A stretch of DNA of 64,000 nt from CBDFHC01 sp965247585 (GTDB lineage: Bacteria > Chloroflexota > Dehalococcoidia > Lucifugimonadales > GCA-2712585). Each line of letters begins with the position of its first letter. Positions within the stretch are counted from its first letter, which is position 1. Positions 16,383-25,280 of the stretch are shown one piece after another. A program made the position numbers and the translations under genes. The notes beneath the pieces are model-generated. The model made no database searches. It had not been told where the DNA came from and saw only the letters and a program-made list of their open reading frames with translations. The DNA is taken from assembly GCA_965247585.1 (NCBI GenBank), contig CBDFHC010000003.1, positions 434,001 through 498,000 of the forward strand, in the 5' to 3' direction.

Positions 16383-16665
16383 TCACAATCCGTTATTGCG
16401 GTCCAGTTGGAGCGGCCGGCAAGCGTTAAAGCAGGTTCCCGAAGTAATCGCAGGGGCAGCGGTCCATGGTCCCAATTGAACCTCCACCAAGTTGCAGGGA
16501 AAGGTAGCGTTCCACTGGGCGCGGCTGATGGTGACAACGTGGTCATACCAGGGCCGACGGAACGCCTCCAGCGAAATGTGGGTGAACTCTGGAACTCGTT
16601 CAGGAACAGAACGCCCGATTGGGAGAGGGTTATTTCGGCGGGCCGGGGCGACCTGCCCAAGGCCA
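16383..16665 (-). pseudogene. Remnant of a ComM/YifB Mg-chelatase-like ATPase
   Basis: On the minus strand RPAEITLSQSGVLFLNEF corresponds to the family's RPGEISLAHNGVLFLDE block. In a shifted frame HVVTISRAQWNATFPCN corresponds to VTISRAQGTVTFPAN. The fragment ends at the inverted repeat of the IS630 element. It keeps only part of the AAA+ domain and has at least one frameshift. Confidence 0.6.
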
Positions 16666-16697
16666 CCTGGGAACGGAGGGGACGAAGGGGGGCGAGG

Positions 16698-17411
16698 CTA
16701 GCCCGCAGGCGCGGTGGGCCGGCGGCCAGGAATTCGATCCACCAGGTAGGAGATAAGGTACATGAGGGGGGTGTCCAGGGCGGCGATGATGATTTTGACG
16801 ATGTACTGAGCGACGATGAGGGACATGAGGGGAGGGAATCCCTCTCTGCCAGCGAAGGCGATGGTGATGAAGATGGAGGAGTCAATGAACTGGGAGACCA
16901 TGGTGGAGGCGTTGTTTCTGAACCAGAGGAAGCGTCCGCCGGTGATGTTTCGCCAGAACCCGAAGGCGAGGATGTCATGGTTCTGGCTGACGATGTAGGC
17001 GACGAGTGAGGCGAGGACGATGCGCCAGGTGAGGCCGAGAACGGCGTCAAAGGAGTCAAAGAGGTCGCTGGGGAAGGCGGCGCTCCAGTGGACGGCGATG
17101 GTGATGGGGACGAGGACGACGAGGCTGGCGTAGAAGCCGGTCCAGACTGCGCGCTGGGCCTGGGCGCGGCCCCACTTTTCGGCGACGAGGTCGGTCAGGA
17201 GGAAGGTGGCGGCGAAGGGGAGGACGCCGGCGGGGACGTTGTAGTGCCAGACGACGACGAGCTTGGCGGCGAGGATGTTGGCGACAATCAGCATGCCGGC
17301 CATGGTGGCGATGATGTACTCGATGCCGAAGCGCCGGCCGATGACGACGGAGAGACCGGCCACGGAGAGGGTGGCGGCGGCCCAGGCAATAAGAAGCCAG
17401 AAATCGTTCAA
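16698..17411 (-). CDS. yhhQ: Queuosine precursor transporter (YhhQ/Vut_1 family)
   Basis: A 237-residue inner-membrane protein with six to seven hydrophobic helices, taking up a queuosine precursor (queuine or preQ1) for tRNA modification in characterised members. Family features visible are MLIVANILAAKLVVVW near residue 40, ATFLLTDLVAEKWGRAQAQR near residue 67, and NNASTMVSQFIDSSIFITIA near residue 165. The length is normal. A partially deleted duplicate lies at 13489-13668. Neighbours are a comM remnant and the IS630 element, so the locus has been rearranged. Codons are C-ending on the coding strand, consistent with the strand bias of this part of the window. Confidence 0.9.
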   Translation of the reverse strand: MNDFWLLIAWAAATLSVAGLSVVIGRRFGIEYIIATMAGMLIVANILAAKLVVVWHYNVPAGVLPFAATFLLTDLVAEKWGRAQAQRAVWTGFYASLVVLVPITIAVHWSAAFPSDLFDSFDAVLGLTWRIVLASLVAYIVSQNHDILAFGFWRNITGGRFLWFRNNASTMVSQFIDSSIFITIAFAGREGFPPLMSLIVAQYIVKIIIAALDTPLMYLISYLVDRIPGRRPTAPAG

Positions 17412-17454
17412 CTTGACATAAGTATGCCGGTGGTTTCGGTCAGGGGCGTTGGAG

Positions 17455-17655
17455 CTAGAAGCCCCGGCGGTCCATCCAGTCCAGGGTTCTTCGTGCGAGG
17501 GGTGTCAGGAGCTTGAGGCCCAGGCCAATGACGGCGACGCCGGCGACGACGAGGAGGGCGACGTCCCTATGGGAGCCGGCGATGGTGAGGGCGGTGCCGC
17601 CGGCGAGGAGGAGCGCGGAGAGAGCGGGTCTTGATAAGTGGCTGAACGCTGTCAA
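17455..17655 (-). CDS. Possible 66-residue membrane protein
   Basis: From a TTG at 17655 the frame encodes SRPALSALLLAGGTALTIAG, then HRDVALLVVAGVAVIGLGLK, and ends LTPLARRTLDWMDRRGF. Two hydrophobic helices with a basic tail look like a small membrane protein. The frame is open much further upstream, but that part overlaps a family A repeat and looks non-coding. Start and reality are uncertain. Confidence 0.35.
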   Translation of the reverse strand: MTAFSHLSRPALSALLLAGGTALTIAGSHRDVALLVVAGVAVIGLGLKLLTPLARRTLDWMDRRGF

Positions 17656-18002
17656 GGGTGTGACTTGTTGTTGGTCAGGAGTGGGGGTGGGGAACCGGTG
17701 GGTGGAGAAGGGTTTGAATCGTTTGGCAAGTAGCATCGGGACAAAAGGACTTCGCGCAACGGCAGGTGGGGCCGAACTGAGCGCCTTTGGTGAACAAGAA
17801 ACGATTGGGTGCATGAGTATGCCACAAAGCGAGGCAAGGGTATCCAAGCGGATGGAACTGGTCAAGTTATTGTAATGTCCCATGGTGATGGGTGTGGCGA
17901 CTACATGGGCAGCTGTCCCGCTTTGAACACCTCCCAAACGGCTAGTTGAGTGAATGATGGGTGCAATGCTCATGGGGGAATCATATTTGGTGGTGGGTGT
18001 TA

Positions 18003-18090
18003 CTACCACAGAGGGTTGCAAATCAAAGGTTGGTGGTTCCCACCATCCCGCCCCGGAAGGTTTTAGGTTCTGAGGGACACCTTCAAAATC
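18003..18090 (+). repeat. Family A repeat, degenerate copy
   Basis: The GGTTGGTGGTTCCCACC core and the TGAGGGACACC half hairpin are present; the rest diverges. 17656-18002 and 18091-18321 hold nothing else that I can support. Confidence 0.7.
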
Positions 18091-18321
18091 CTTGCTTCCG
18101 ATTATCATCGGGATCTCAGGACTCCGTCCCCCGACCCGGGGTAGTCACTCTCTGGACTTCCCCTAGCGGGCGCTTAGGGGGATGAATGGTCCTATTTTCG
18201 AGGAAATCCAGAAGATGGCGAGGTGCGCAGGTGGTAAACTAGTCCGGCGCCGCAGACCTGGAACGGGGAACTGAGGAGTCTGGGGCGGTGCGCAATTCGA
18301 TCTCAGGAGCCAGTTTGCCCG

Positions 18322-18813
18322 TTGAACGCCGCGGACGTGTTTTCAACCATTGGTCTGGCGGCGGCGCCGGTGGGGGAGCTTAGGGCGGCGATACCGCTGG
18401 CGGTGATAAAGTTCGACCTGACGTGGTATCAGGCGATGGGGTGGGCGCTTCTGGGGAACCTGCTGCCGGTTTTGATCTTGCCGTGGGTGTTGCAGCGGGC
18501 GGGGCACTTAATGCTGGGATTTCCGCAGCCTATCAGGGGGCTTCTGGCCTGGCGCACGGGAAAGCTGAGGGCGGGGGGAGGGCCGTGGGTTGAGAAGTAT
18601 GGGAGGCTGGCGCTGTTGCCTTTTGTGGCCACGCCGTTGCCGTTCACCGGTGCGTGGACCGGGTGCCTGGCGGCGTGGGCGTTGGATATCAAGCCGCGGC
18701 GCTCGATACCGTACTTGGCGTTAGGGGTGCTGGTGGCGGCGATTATTGTGACGATACTAACAGAGCTCGGCGTCTCCTTGAGCCTATTTCTGGGCCGGGA
18801 GCTGGAGAGCTAG
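18322..18813 (+). CDS. Small multidrug-export family membrane protein (COG2426)
   Basis: A 163-residue membrane protein of the Sm_multidrug_ex family. The family signature is PVGELRAAIPLAVIKFDL near residue 16, with four to five hydrophobic helices and the second-half block PFVATPLPFTGAWTGCLAAW. Translation probably starts at TTG 18322, with CAGGAG about 13 bases upstream. Despite the family name, transport activity is poorly characterised. It is followed within 20 bp by a 55-residue membrane protein, probably co-transcribed. Confidence 0.8.
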   Translation: MNAADVFSTIGLAAAPVGELRAAIPLAVIKFDLTWYQAMGWALLGNLLPVLILPWVLQRAGHLMLGFPQPIRGLLAWRTGKLRAGGGPWVEKYGRLALLPFVATPLPFTGAWTGCLAAWALDIKPRRSIPYLALGVLVAAIIVTILTELGVSLSLFLGRELES

Positions 18814-18832
18814 CAGGAGGGATCTGAATTCG

Positions 18833-19000
18833 ATGTTTGACGACCGAATTTTGCGACGGCACCGGCTTTCAGGGCTGGCTAACGGGGTGTTGGTGGGAAT
18901 GGGGATCGTCACTGCGGTAACTGGATATGGAATCATACTTATTGCGGTGGGGGTTGGGATAGAGATTTGGCAGAGGAGCCGGATACCTAAAGGGGAGTGA
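18833..19000 (+). CDS. 55-residue membrane protein
   Basis: ATG 18833 is preceded by AGGAGG at 18814-18819. The product starts MFDDRILRRHRLSGLANGVL, continues with one or two hydrophobic segments (GMGIVTAVTGYGIILIAVGV), and ends IWQRSRIPKGE. The strong ribosome binding site and the position right after the COG2426 gene support a real small gene. I do not recognise a family. Confidence 0.6.
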   Translation: MFDDRILRRHRLSGLANGVLVGMGIVTAVTGYGIILIAVGVGIEIWQRSRIPKGE

Positions 19001-19004
19001 GGGG

Positions 19005-19292
19005 TCCTGTCTGAGGGACTGCCTTAGGCTCCCGGGAGGGAACCTGGGTTCCCTGCAATGTTCTGTTGGGTTGGTTCGTGGTGATGGTGTGCTGGGAATG
19101 GATGTACGGAGAAGCGGTATGGGCTCTTCCTTCGAGGGCCTCAGGATGAGCGGGTTGGAGGGGGCAGGAAGGATTGCGAAGCGGAGGTTGGTGGTTCCCA
19201 CGGTCCTGCCCCGAAAGGTCTATAAGACGTATTTCTGAGGGACACCCTCAGGCTCCCGGCAGCACCACCCAGGTTCCCTGCACTGCCCTGGT
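19005..19292 (+). repeat. Family A copy, partial copy and a B fragment
   Basis: A partial A hairpin block (GGGAACCTGGGTTCCC) lies at 19039-19054, a B fragment (GGGCTCTTCCTTCGAGGGCC) near 19121, and a nearly full A copy at 19170-19292. All are in the same orientation as elsewhere. Confidence 0.8.
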
Positions 19293-19296
19293 GGGG

Positions 19297-22149
19297 TTAT
19301 TGCGCGGTGAGGCTGTCCAGGAGGGTTTCGATCTCGTCTATGCGCTGGCCCAGGCCTGATAGGGCTTCGCGGAGGGCCTGGACCTCTTCGGGGGAGAGTT
19401 GAACGCCTTGTAATGACCGGGTAGGCCTTGGAGTTTGGGTTCCACCGGGAGTGGGCGTTCTGTCAGGTGTAGGCCGAACGAGGTCGGCGTCTTCGGCCAC
19501 GGCGGGTGCGACGGCGCGCATCTCGCCTTTGAGGGCCCGCACGGCATCCTCCAGGGTGGGCTGCATCACCACGCGCTGGCCGTCGGCAAGGATGATGCGG
19601 CGAAGCTCTGGGAACTCCAGGGTTTCGGGTCTGAGGAAGACGGGCTCGGCGTATAGGATGGAGTCACCCACGGGTATGACCAGCATATTGCCGCGCTGGA
19701 CCTCAGAACCGACCTGGCCCCAGAGGGTGAACTGCTGGGAGATGGCGGCGTCGTTATCGATGCGGGCCTCCACCTGGTTGGGACCGAGGATGCTTGTGCC
19801 CTCGGGGAAGCGGTAGAGGACCAACTGACCGTAGTTGTCGCCGTCGTTGCGGACGGCCATCCAGGCCTTGAGGGGGTCGCGGCCGGCGGGGGTGAAGGGT
19901 TGGATGAGGAGGAACTCTTCCTTGGCGACCCCCTCTTCGCCAGGGAGCCGGGCGAGGATGTAGTAGGGATCCAAGGTGGCCTCACGGCCGAAGGAGCTCT
20001 GGATGGGGATGGACCACTGGTCACCTTTCTGGAAGAAGGTGGCGGGGTCTTCCATGTGGTACTGAAGGAGCATACGGGTCTGGATGGTGAAGAGGTCTCG
20101 GGGGTAGCGGATGTGGGAGAGGAGGTAGTCAGGCATCTCCTCCTTCTCTTTGAAGAGGTTGGGGAAGATTTTCTGGTAGGTCTGAACCAAGGGGTCATCC
20201 GGGTCAAAGATGTAGTAGTCCACGTTTCCGTTGTAGGCGTCTACCACGGTCTTGACGCTGTTGCGGATGTAGTTGAACTGTTGGGTGTCCCAGGGGGTGG
20301 CGTAGGGGTACTGGTTGGTGGTGGTGTAGCCGTCCTGGATGAAGAAGATGCGGCCGTCAGCCACGACCTGGTAGGGATCGGCGTCTGGCTGAAGGAAAGG
20401 GGTGATGGTGGAGAAGCGCTCCGGGACGGTGCGGCGGTACTGAATCCGGCTCTGAGAGGTGTCCACCTGGCCTGAGATGAAGATGTTGATGTCCGTTAGC
20501 TGCCAGGCGTAGGCGAGGCGGCGGAAGAAGGAGCTGAGGGGCACGCCGCCGGTGCCGGCGTATTCTGTGTAAACGGGAGCGGAGCCTTCTCCCTGGTAGT
20601 CCAGCTCCTGCTGTTTGGAGTTGACGATGACGAAGGGGAGGCTCTTGAGGCCGTAGTAGACGCCGGCCTGGTCCAGGGCCAGCTCCTCATAGCCCGGGGC
20701 GGTGGTGGTGGGAACACCCTCAAGGAGCATCTCAGGCTGGCCGTTGTCGTTGACGGCGTTGACGGCGCTCATGGCGATGCCGTAGCCGTGGGTGTAAACG
20801 AGGTGACGGTTGACCCAGTTTTGGGCCTCGGTGGGGAGCTTTTCAGCGGAGAGCTCCCTGGTGGAGAGCATAACCTGCTCGTCGACGCCGTTGAGGTTGT
20901 AGCGGTCGACGCCGATGCGGTCGAAGTCATAGAAGAACTGTACGAACTCCACCTGGTTGTAGATTTCGCCCAAGGGCCGCTCGTCCCAGAGGCGGATGTT
21001 GTCAATGGTGCCCCGGTTGGCTTCAATGGCGGCGGGGGTGATGGAGTCCTCGCCCTTGTGGTTGCGCTCGACTACATTGTCGACGCCGTAGGCTTGGCGG
21101 GTGAATTCGATGTTGTTTGTGAGGAACTTTTCCTCGCGCTCGAACTCGTTGGGCTCCACCTGGAAGCGTTGGACGAGGCTGGGATAGAGGCCGCCGACGA
21201 GGATGGCCATGACGATCCAGAGGCCGAGGGCGCCGACCATGAGGCGGTAGCCGTGGACGAATGCGCCCCAGAGCATTAGGCCGCCGCTGGAGAGGGCGAT
21301 GAAGGTGAGGATGGCGCGGGTGGTCATGCGGGCGGAGTCGTCAGTGAAACCGACGCCGAAGACGAGGCCGTGAGGTGAGTAGAGGAGCTCATAGCGGCCC
21401 AGCCAGTGACCGGCGGCGATGATGACGAAGAGGGCGGCGCCGATGGCGGCAACGTGGATTTTGACGCCCTGGGGTATGACGATGCCGCGCTCCCGAAGGC
21501 CCAGCATTAGGAGGTAGAGGGCCAGGACGAAGAGGAGGATTACGATGGCAGCGCCGAGGAACCAGCCCCGGAGGAAGCCGAGGAGCGGGAGGGTGAAGAC
21601 GTAGAAGTCAATGCCTTTGTTGAAGATGGGCTCAACCAGCGGCACCAGGGCGCCGGTGTCCGGGTCCACCTTCGTGAAGGGGGTGGAGTGGGCGTACTTG
21701 AGGATGGTCTCCCAGCGTCCGCCGGTGGCGGCGCCAAAGGAGACGGAGGCGATGAGGACGACCAGGCCGGCGACGTAGGCGAGGATCTTCCGGACGAGCC
21801 GGTAGGCCTCGGGCGTCAGGGTGGCGGGTACGTGGGCGCGGGTGACTCTGAATACCAGCCAGATGTTGGGCGCGGCCAGGGCGGCGAATACACCAGCGGC
21901 GGCGAAGAAGAGCCAAATTCGGGTGATGAGGATTTTCTGGAAGACGTCCAGATAGCCCAGGTTGTCAAACCAGAGCCAGTCTGTGTAGACGCTGCGGCCC
22001 CAGGTGAGGCCGATGATGGCGAAGATGAGGGCGACACCGGCAAGGCCCCACTTTACGGCGCGTCCAGCCCAAGGCGGCACGTTCAGGTCTGCAACGTCAA
22101 GGGGACCCTGGCGTCCGGCGGTGCCGTTATCTCCTGGTGGTCCTTGCAT
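19297..22149 (-). CDS. UPF0182 family large membrane protein
   Basis: A 950-residue protein with seven N-terminal hydrophobic helices (about residues 30-330), then a large extracytoplasmic domain of about 550 residues, then a Thr/Pro linker and a short acidic coiled-coil tail (EVQALREALSGLGQRI). It matches the UPF0182 family of Actinobacteriota and Chloroflexota in length and in the early block YTDWLWFDNLGYLDVFQKIL. The function of the family is unknown. The gene is monocistronic; its 3' end abuts a family A repeat. Codons are C-ending on the coding strand. Confidence 0.93.
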   Translation of the reverse strand: MQGPPGDNGTAGRQGPLDVADLNVPPWAGRAVKWGLAGVALIFAIIGLTWGRSVYTDWLWFDNLGYLDVFQKILITRIWLFFAAAGVFAALAAPNIWLVFRVTRAHVPATLTPEAYRLVRKILAYVAGLVVLIASVSFGAATGGRWETILKYAHSTPFTKVDPDTGALVPLVEPIFNKGIDFYVFTLPLLGFLRGWFLGAAIVILLFVLALYLLMLGLRERGIVIPQGVKIHVAAIGAALFVIIAAGHWLGRYELLYSPHGLVFGVGFTDDSARMTTRAILTFIALSSGGLMLWGAFVHGYRLMVGALGLWIVMAILVGGLYPSLVQRFQVEPNEFEREEKFLTNNIEFTRQAYGVDNVVERNHKGEDSITPAAIEANRGTIDNIRLWDERPLGEIYNQVEFVQFFYDFDRIGVDRYNLNGVDEQVMLSTRELSAEKLPTEAQNWVNRHLVYTHGYGIAMSAVNAVNDNGQPEMLLEGVPTTTAPGYEELALDQAGVYYGLKSLPFVIVNSKQQELDYQGEGSAPVYTEYAGTGGVPLSSFFRRLAYAWQLTDINIFISGQVDTSQSRIQYRRTVPERFSTITPFLQPDADPYQVVADGRIFFIQDGYTTTNQYPYATPWDTQQFNYIRNSVKTVVDAYNGNVDYYIFDPDDPLVQTYQKIFPNLFKEKEEMPDYLLSHIRYPRDLFTIQTRMLLQYHMEDPATFFQKGDQWSIPIQSSFGREATLDPYYILARLPGEEGVAKEEFLLIQPFTPAGRDPLKAWMAVRNDGDNYGQLVLYRFPEGTSILGPNQVEARIDNDAAISQQFTLWGQVGSEVQRGNMLVIPVGDSILYAEPVFLRPETLEFPELRRIILADGQRVVMQPTLEDAVRALKGEMRAVAPAVAEDADLVRPTPDRTPTPGGTQTPRPTRSLQGVQLSPEEVQALREALSGLGQRIDEIETLLDSLTAQ

Positions 22150-22247
22150 GGGGTTAGGCGTGGAGCTTCCGGAATGGAATGGTTACGGGAAAGCCGAGGA
22201 GTTGGCGGTTGTAGGGAGGTAAGACGCGCACTATTGGATTGTGCACC

Positions 22248-23051
22248 CTAAGACCACAGCTCCGCAACATCTATGGCGCGCATGAACTGGACGTTGGGGA
22301 AGCTTTGTATATATGTGATGAGGCGCTCAAGCATCAACAAACGACCTGGACGGCCAATGATATACGGATGCATGGTGAGATGGAAGGAGCGGCCATAGCG
22401 ATAGAGGCCATTAAACTCGGCGACCCAGCTCTGGTAGACCTCATCCGGGCCCTTCATGGGACCCAAGCGCCCGGTGGCGGGGGTGTAGGTGAAGTGGGGA
22501 GCGTCGTCCAGGAGCCAGTGGATGGGGAGCTCTACCAGGGGTCCTTTGGGGGTGTCCAAGAGGTAGGGGGCGTCGTCACCCATGAGGCTGGTGTCATATT
22601 TGAAGCCCAGGGCGGCGAGGTATTCCAGCGAGTGCGGACTAAGCTCCCAGCTAGGGGAGCGGTATCCCAGGGGCCTGGCGCCGGAGGTCTCGGTGAGGAT
22701 GGAGATGCCCTTTTCCAGCACGTCCCACTCTTGCTCCGGGGTTAAGGTGGCGGGGGGCTCATGCATGTAGCCGTGGTGGGCGACTTCATGGCCGCGTTGG
22801 GCAACGTCTTTGACCAGGTCAGGGTAGCGCTCGGCGACCCAGCCGGGGATGTAGAAGCTGCTTTTGATGTTGTAGCGGTCCAGGATGTCCAGGATGCGAG
22901 GCATGGCGGTGCGCGGGCCGTATTCGCCCATGGACATGAGGCTGGGCATGTTTTCGGCGTTGGGGACGCGGTTCATGTTGCCAGTGGGGCCGTCTATGTC
23001 AAAGGTCAAGAGGGCGACGCAGTGGGTGTTACCGGGCCAGATGCCTGCCAT
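22248..23051 (-). CDS. Polysaccharide deacetylase-family hydrolase (PuuE/NodB fold)
   Basis: A 267-residue metal-dependent amide hydrolase of the carbohydrate-esterase-4 fold. Metal and catalytic residues are visible: TFDID at residues 16-20, then the double-His region HEVAHHGYMH (His 88, 92, 93, 97), and RSPSWELSPHS. The spacing resembles cytosolic allantoinase or peptidoglycan-deacetylase relatives rather than secreted chitin deacetylases, and no signal peptide is present. The substrate is therefore open. It has its own upstream region containing a family A copy and sits between UPF0182 and proS. Confidence 0.85.
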   Translation of the reverse strand: MAGIWPGNTHCVALLTFDIDGPTGNMNRVPNAENMPSLMSMGEYGPRTAMPRILDILDRYNIKSSFYIPGWVAERYPDLVKDVAQRGHEVAHHGYMHEPPATLTPEQEWDVLEKGISILTETSGARPLGYRSPSWELSPHSLEYLAALGFKYDTSLMGDDAPYLLDTPKGPLVELPIHWLLDDAPHFTYTPATGRLGPMKGPDEVYQSWVAEFNGLYRYGRSFHLTMHPYIIGRPGRLLMLERLITYIQSFPNVQFMRAIDVAELWS

Positions 23052-23147
23052 GGCGATTAGCCTCCGTAGTAGGTTGGAACTGGATTGGGTTGGGGTGGTG
23101 TGGTGTTGTGGGGTGGTGGGAGTAGGGTGGAGGGTGTGCCTCCCGTA

Positions 23148-23345
23148 GAGGGTTGAGAATCACAGGTTGGTAGTTCCCACCGTCCCACCCAGGAAGGTTT
23201 TAAGGTTAATTTCTGAGGGACACCCTCAGACTCCCGGCAGGGAACCCAGGTTCCCTGCACTCTCCTGTGTGGTGGGAATGCGGTATGGGCTCGTCCTTCG
23301 AGGGCCTCGGGATGAGCGGGTTGGAATGGCAGGTTGGGGTCTATT
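23148..23345 (+). repeat. Family A copy followed by a B fragment
   Basis: A full A copy (23160-23275, with a perfect TGAGGGACACCCTCA) is followed directly by ATGCGGTATGGGCTCGTCC and CGGGATGAGCGGGTTGG of family B. Confidence 0.85.
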
Positions 23346-23361
23346 TTCCGGAGGATGTCTT

Positions 23362-25062
23362 TCATTGGCAGAAGGCGTCCTTGACGTGGGAGATGGCCTG
23401 TTGCATGGGGATGATGGATGACTCCGGGGCGCTGCGGAGCTTGAACTCGACGGAGGAGGCCTTAAGGGTTCGGGGGCTGACGACCAGGCGGACGGGGAGG
23501 CCCAGGAGATCGGCGTCGTTGAACTTGACGCCGGCGGACTCGCCGTCGCGATCGTCGTAGAGGCATTCGAGGCCAGAGTCCCAGAGCTGGCGATAGAGGT
23601 CATCGCAGGCGGAGGCGACGTCCTGGTTGGCCAGGTTGAGACCGACGAGGTGGACCTGGTAGGGGGCGATGGGGGTGGGGAAGATGATGCCCTTTTCGTC
23701 ATGGTTCTGTTCGATGGCGGCGGCGAGGAGACGGCCGACGCCGATGCCGTAGCAGCCCATGAGGACGAATTCCTGGTGGCCGTTTTGGTCAAGATACTCG
23801 ACGCCGATGGAGCGGCTGAAGAAGTTGCCGAGCTTGAAGATGTGGCCGACCTCAATTCCGCGGATGGCTTCCAGCGTGCCGTCACAGTTGGGGCACTGCT
23901 GGCCTGGCTCCGCCTGGGCGATGTCAACCAGGGCGTCCACGGTGAAGTCTCTGGGGTAGTTGGCGTTTCGGAGGTGGGTGTCCCGCTTGTTGGCACCGGC
24001 GACGAAGTTGGCGCCGAGCTGGATGGAGGCGTCAGCGATTTTCCGGATGCCGTTGAGGCCGACTGGAGAGGCGGAACCGGCGACGAGGCCAGCAGCCAGG
24101 ACCTCGGCTTCGGTGGCGAGGCGGAGTTGGTTGGCGTTGAGGTGGTTCTTGAGCTTGACTTCGTTGACCTCCAGGTCTCCACGGATGGTGACCAAGACGA
24201 CGTTATCATCGGCGGAGTAGAAGACGGCTTTGAGGGTCTGGATTGTGGGGACTTCCAGGAACTGGGCGAGGTCCGCGATGGTCTTGACGCCGGGGGTGGA
24301 GACATCTTCCAGGGGAAGGAGGGGTTGGAGGTTTCCCGGCGGCTTGATGGACTGCGCTTTTTCCAGGTTGGCGGCGTAGCCGCACTGGGGGCAGTTGATG
24401 ATGGTGTCCTCACCAGATTCGGCGGGGAGGATAAACTCGTGGGAGTCCTTGCCGCCGATGGCGCCGCTGTCGGCCTCGACCATGATGGCGGGGAGGCCGC
24501 AACGCTGGTAGATGTTACGGTAGGCGCGGGCCATGGTCTGGTAGCTGGCTTCCATGCCGTCTTCGTCGGCGTCCAGGCTGTAGGCGTCCTTCATGTCGAA
24601 CTCGCGAACGCGGATGAGGCCGCCGCGGGGCCTGGGCTCGTCACGGAACTTGGTTTGGATCTGGTAGACGATGGCTGGGAGGTCGCGGTAGCTGTGGACG
24701 TGGGCCTTGGCGACCTGGCTGACGACTTCCTCATGGGTGGGGGCCATGACCATTTTGCGGCCGCGGCGGTCGGTAAGGGTGAAGAGGTTGTCGCCGAAGG
24801 CGGCGCTTCGTCCGGACTGGTCCCAGAGCTCGATGGGTTGAAGGACGGGCATGCGGATTTCCTGACCGCCGGCGGAGTCCATTTCCTGGCGAATGATGTT
24901 CTCGATTTTGCGGAGGGCGCGCCAGGCGAGGGGGAGGTAGGTGTAGATGCCGGAGGCGACCTGTTGGACCATGCCAGCCTTGACCATGAAGCGGTGGCTG
25001 GGGGTTTCCACCTCGGCGGGTTCAGTCCGGAGGGTGTTGGTGATGAGTTTGGAGATGCGCAT
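23362..25062 (-). CDS. proS: Prolyl-tRNA synthetase (bacterial type)
   Basis: ProS charges tRNA-Pro. The 566-residue length and an insertion domain between motifs 2 and 3 (about residues 220-400) identify the bacterial type with a cis-editing domain against alanyl-tRNA-Pro. Motif 2 is visible as RVREFDMKDAYSLDADEDGM, the Pro-specific TKFRDEPRPRGGLIRVREF precedes it, and motif 3 is CYGIGVGRLLAAAIEQNHDE. Upstream lie the repeat at 25105-25190 and then the anti-sigma gene. It appears monocistronic. Confidence 0.96.
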   Translation of the reverse strand: MRISKLITNTLRTEPAEVETPSHRFMVKAGMVQQVASGIYTYLPLAWRALRKIENIIRQEMDSAGGQEIRMPVLQPIELWDQSGRSAAFGDNLFTLTDRRGRKMVMAPTHEEVVSQVAKAHVHSYRDLPAIVYQIQTKFRDEPRPRGGLIRVREFDMKDAYSLDADEDGMEASYQTMARAYRNIYQRCGLPAIMVEADSGAIGGKDSHEFILPAESGEDTIINCPQCGYAANLEKAQSIKPPGNLQPLLPLEDVSTPGVKTIADLAQFLEVPTIQTLKAVFYSADDNVVLVTIRGDLEVNEVKLKNHLNANQLRLATEAEVLAAGLVAGSASPVGLNGIRKIADASIQLGANFVAGANKRDTHLRNANYPRDFTVDALVDIAQAEPGQQCPNCDGTLEAIRGIEVGHIFKLGNFFSRSIGVEYLDQNGHQEFVLMGCYGIGVGRLLAAAIEQNHDEKGIIFPTPIAPYQVHLVGLNLANQDVASACDDLYRQLWDSGLECLYDDRDGESAGVKFNDADLLGLPVRLVVSPRTLKASSVEFKLRSAPESSIIPMQQAISHVKDAFCQ

Positions 25063-25104
25063 GGTGATGAGGGTTCGGTGGGCCGAGGGCGGGGATATTA
25101 TAGG

Positions 25105-25190
25105 GGAAAGGATTTCTGAGGGACACCCTCAGACTCCCGGCAGCCACCACCCAGGTTCTCTGCACTCACCTGTTGGGTTGGTGTTGATTG
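25105..25190 (+). repeat. Family A repeat, 3' half only
   Basis: It begins at the TTTCTGAGGGACACCCTCAG hairpin and runs to GCACTCACCTGTTGG; the GGTTGGTGG half is absent. Confidence 0.8.
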
Positions 25191-25280
25191 GGGGCAGGAA
25201 GGGCTGAAAGGCGAAGGTTGGGCGGGAAAAGGCGGGCTGGGGTTTTTCCAGCGGGATGGCGGAGGGGGTAGGGCGATGGG

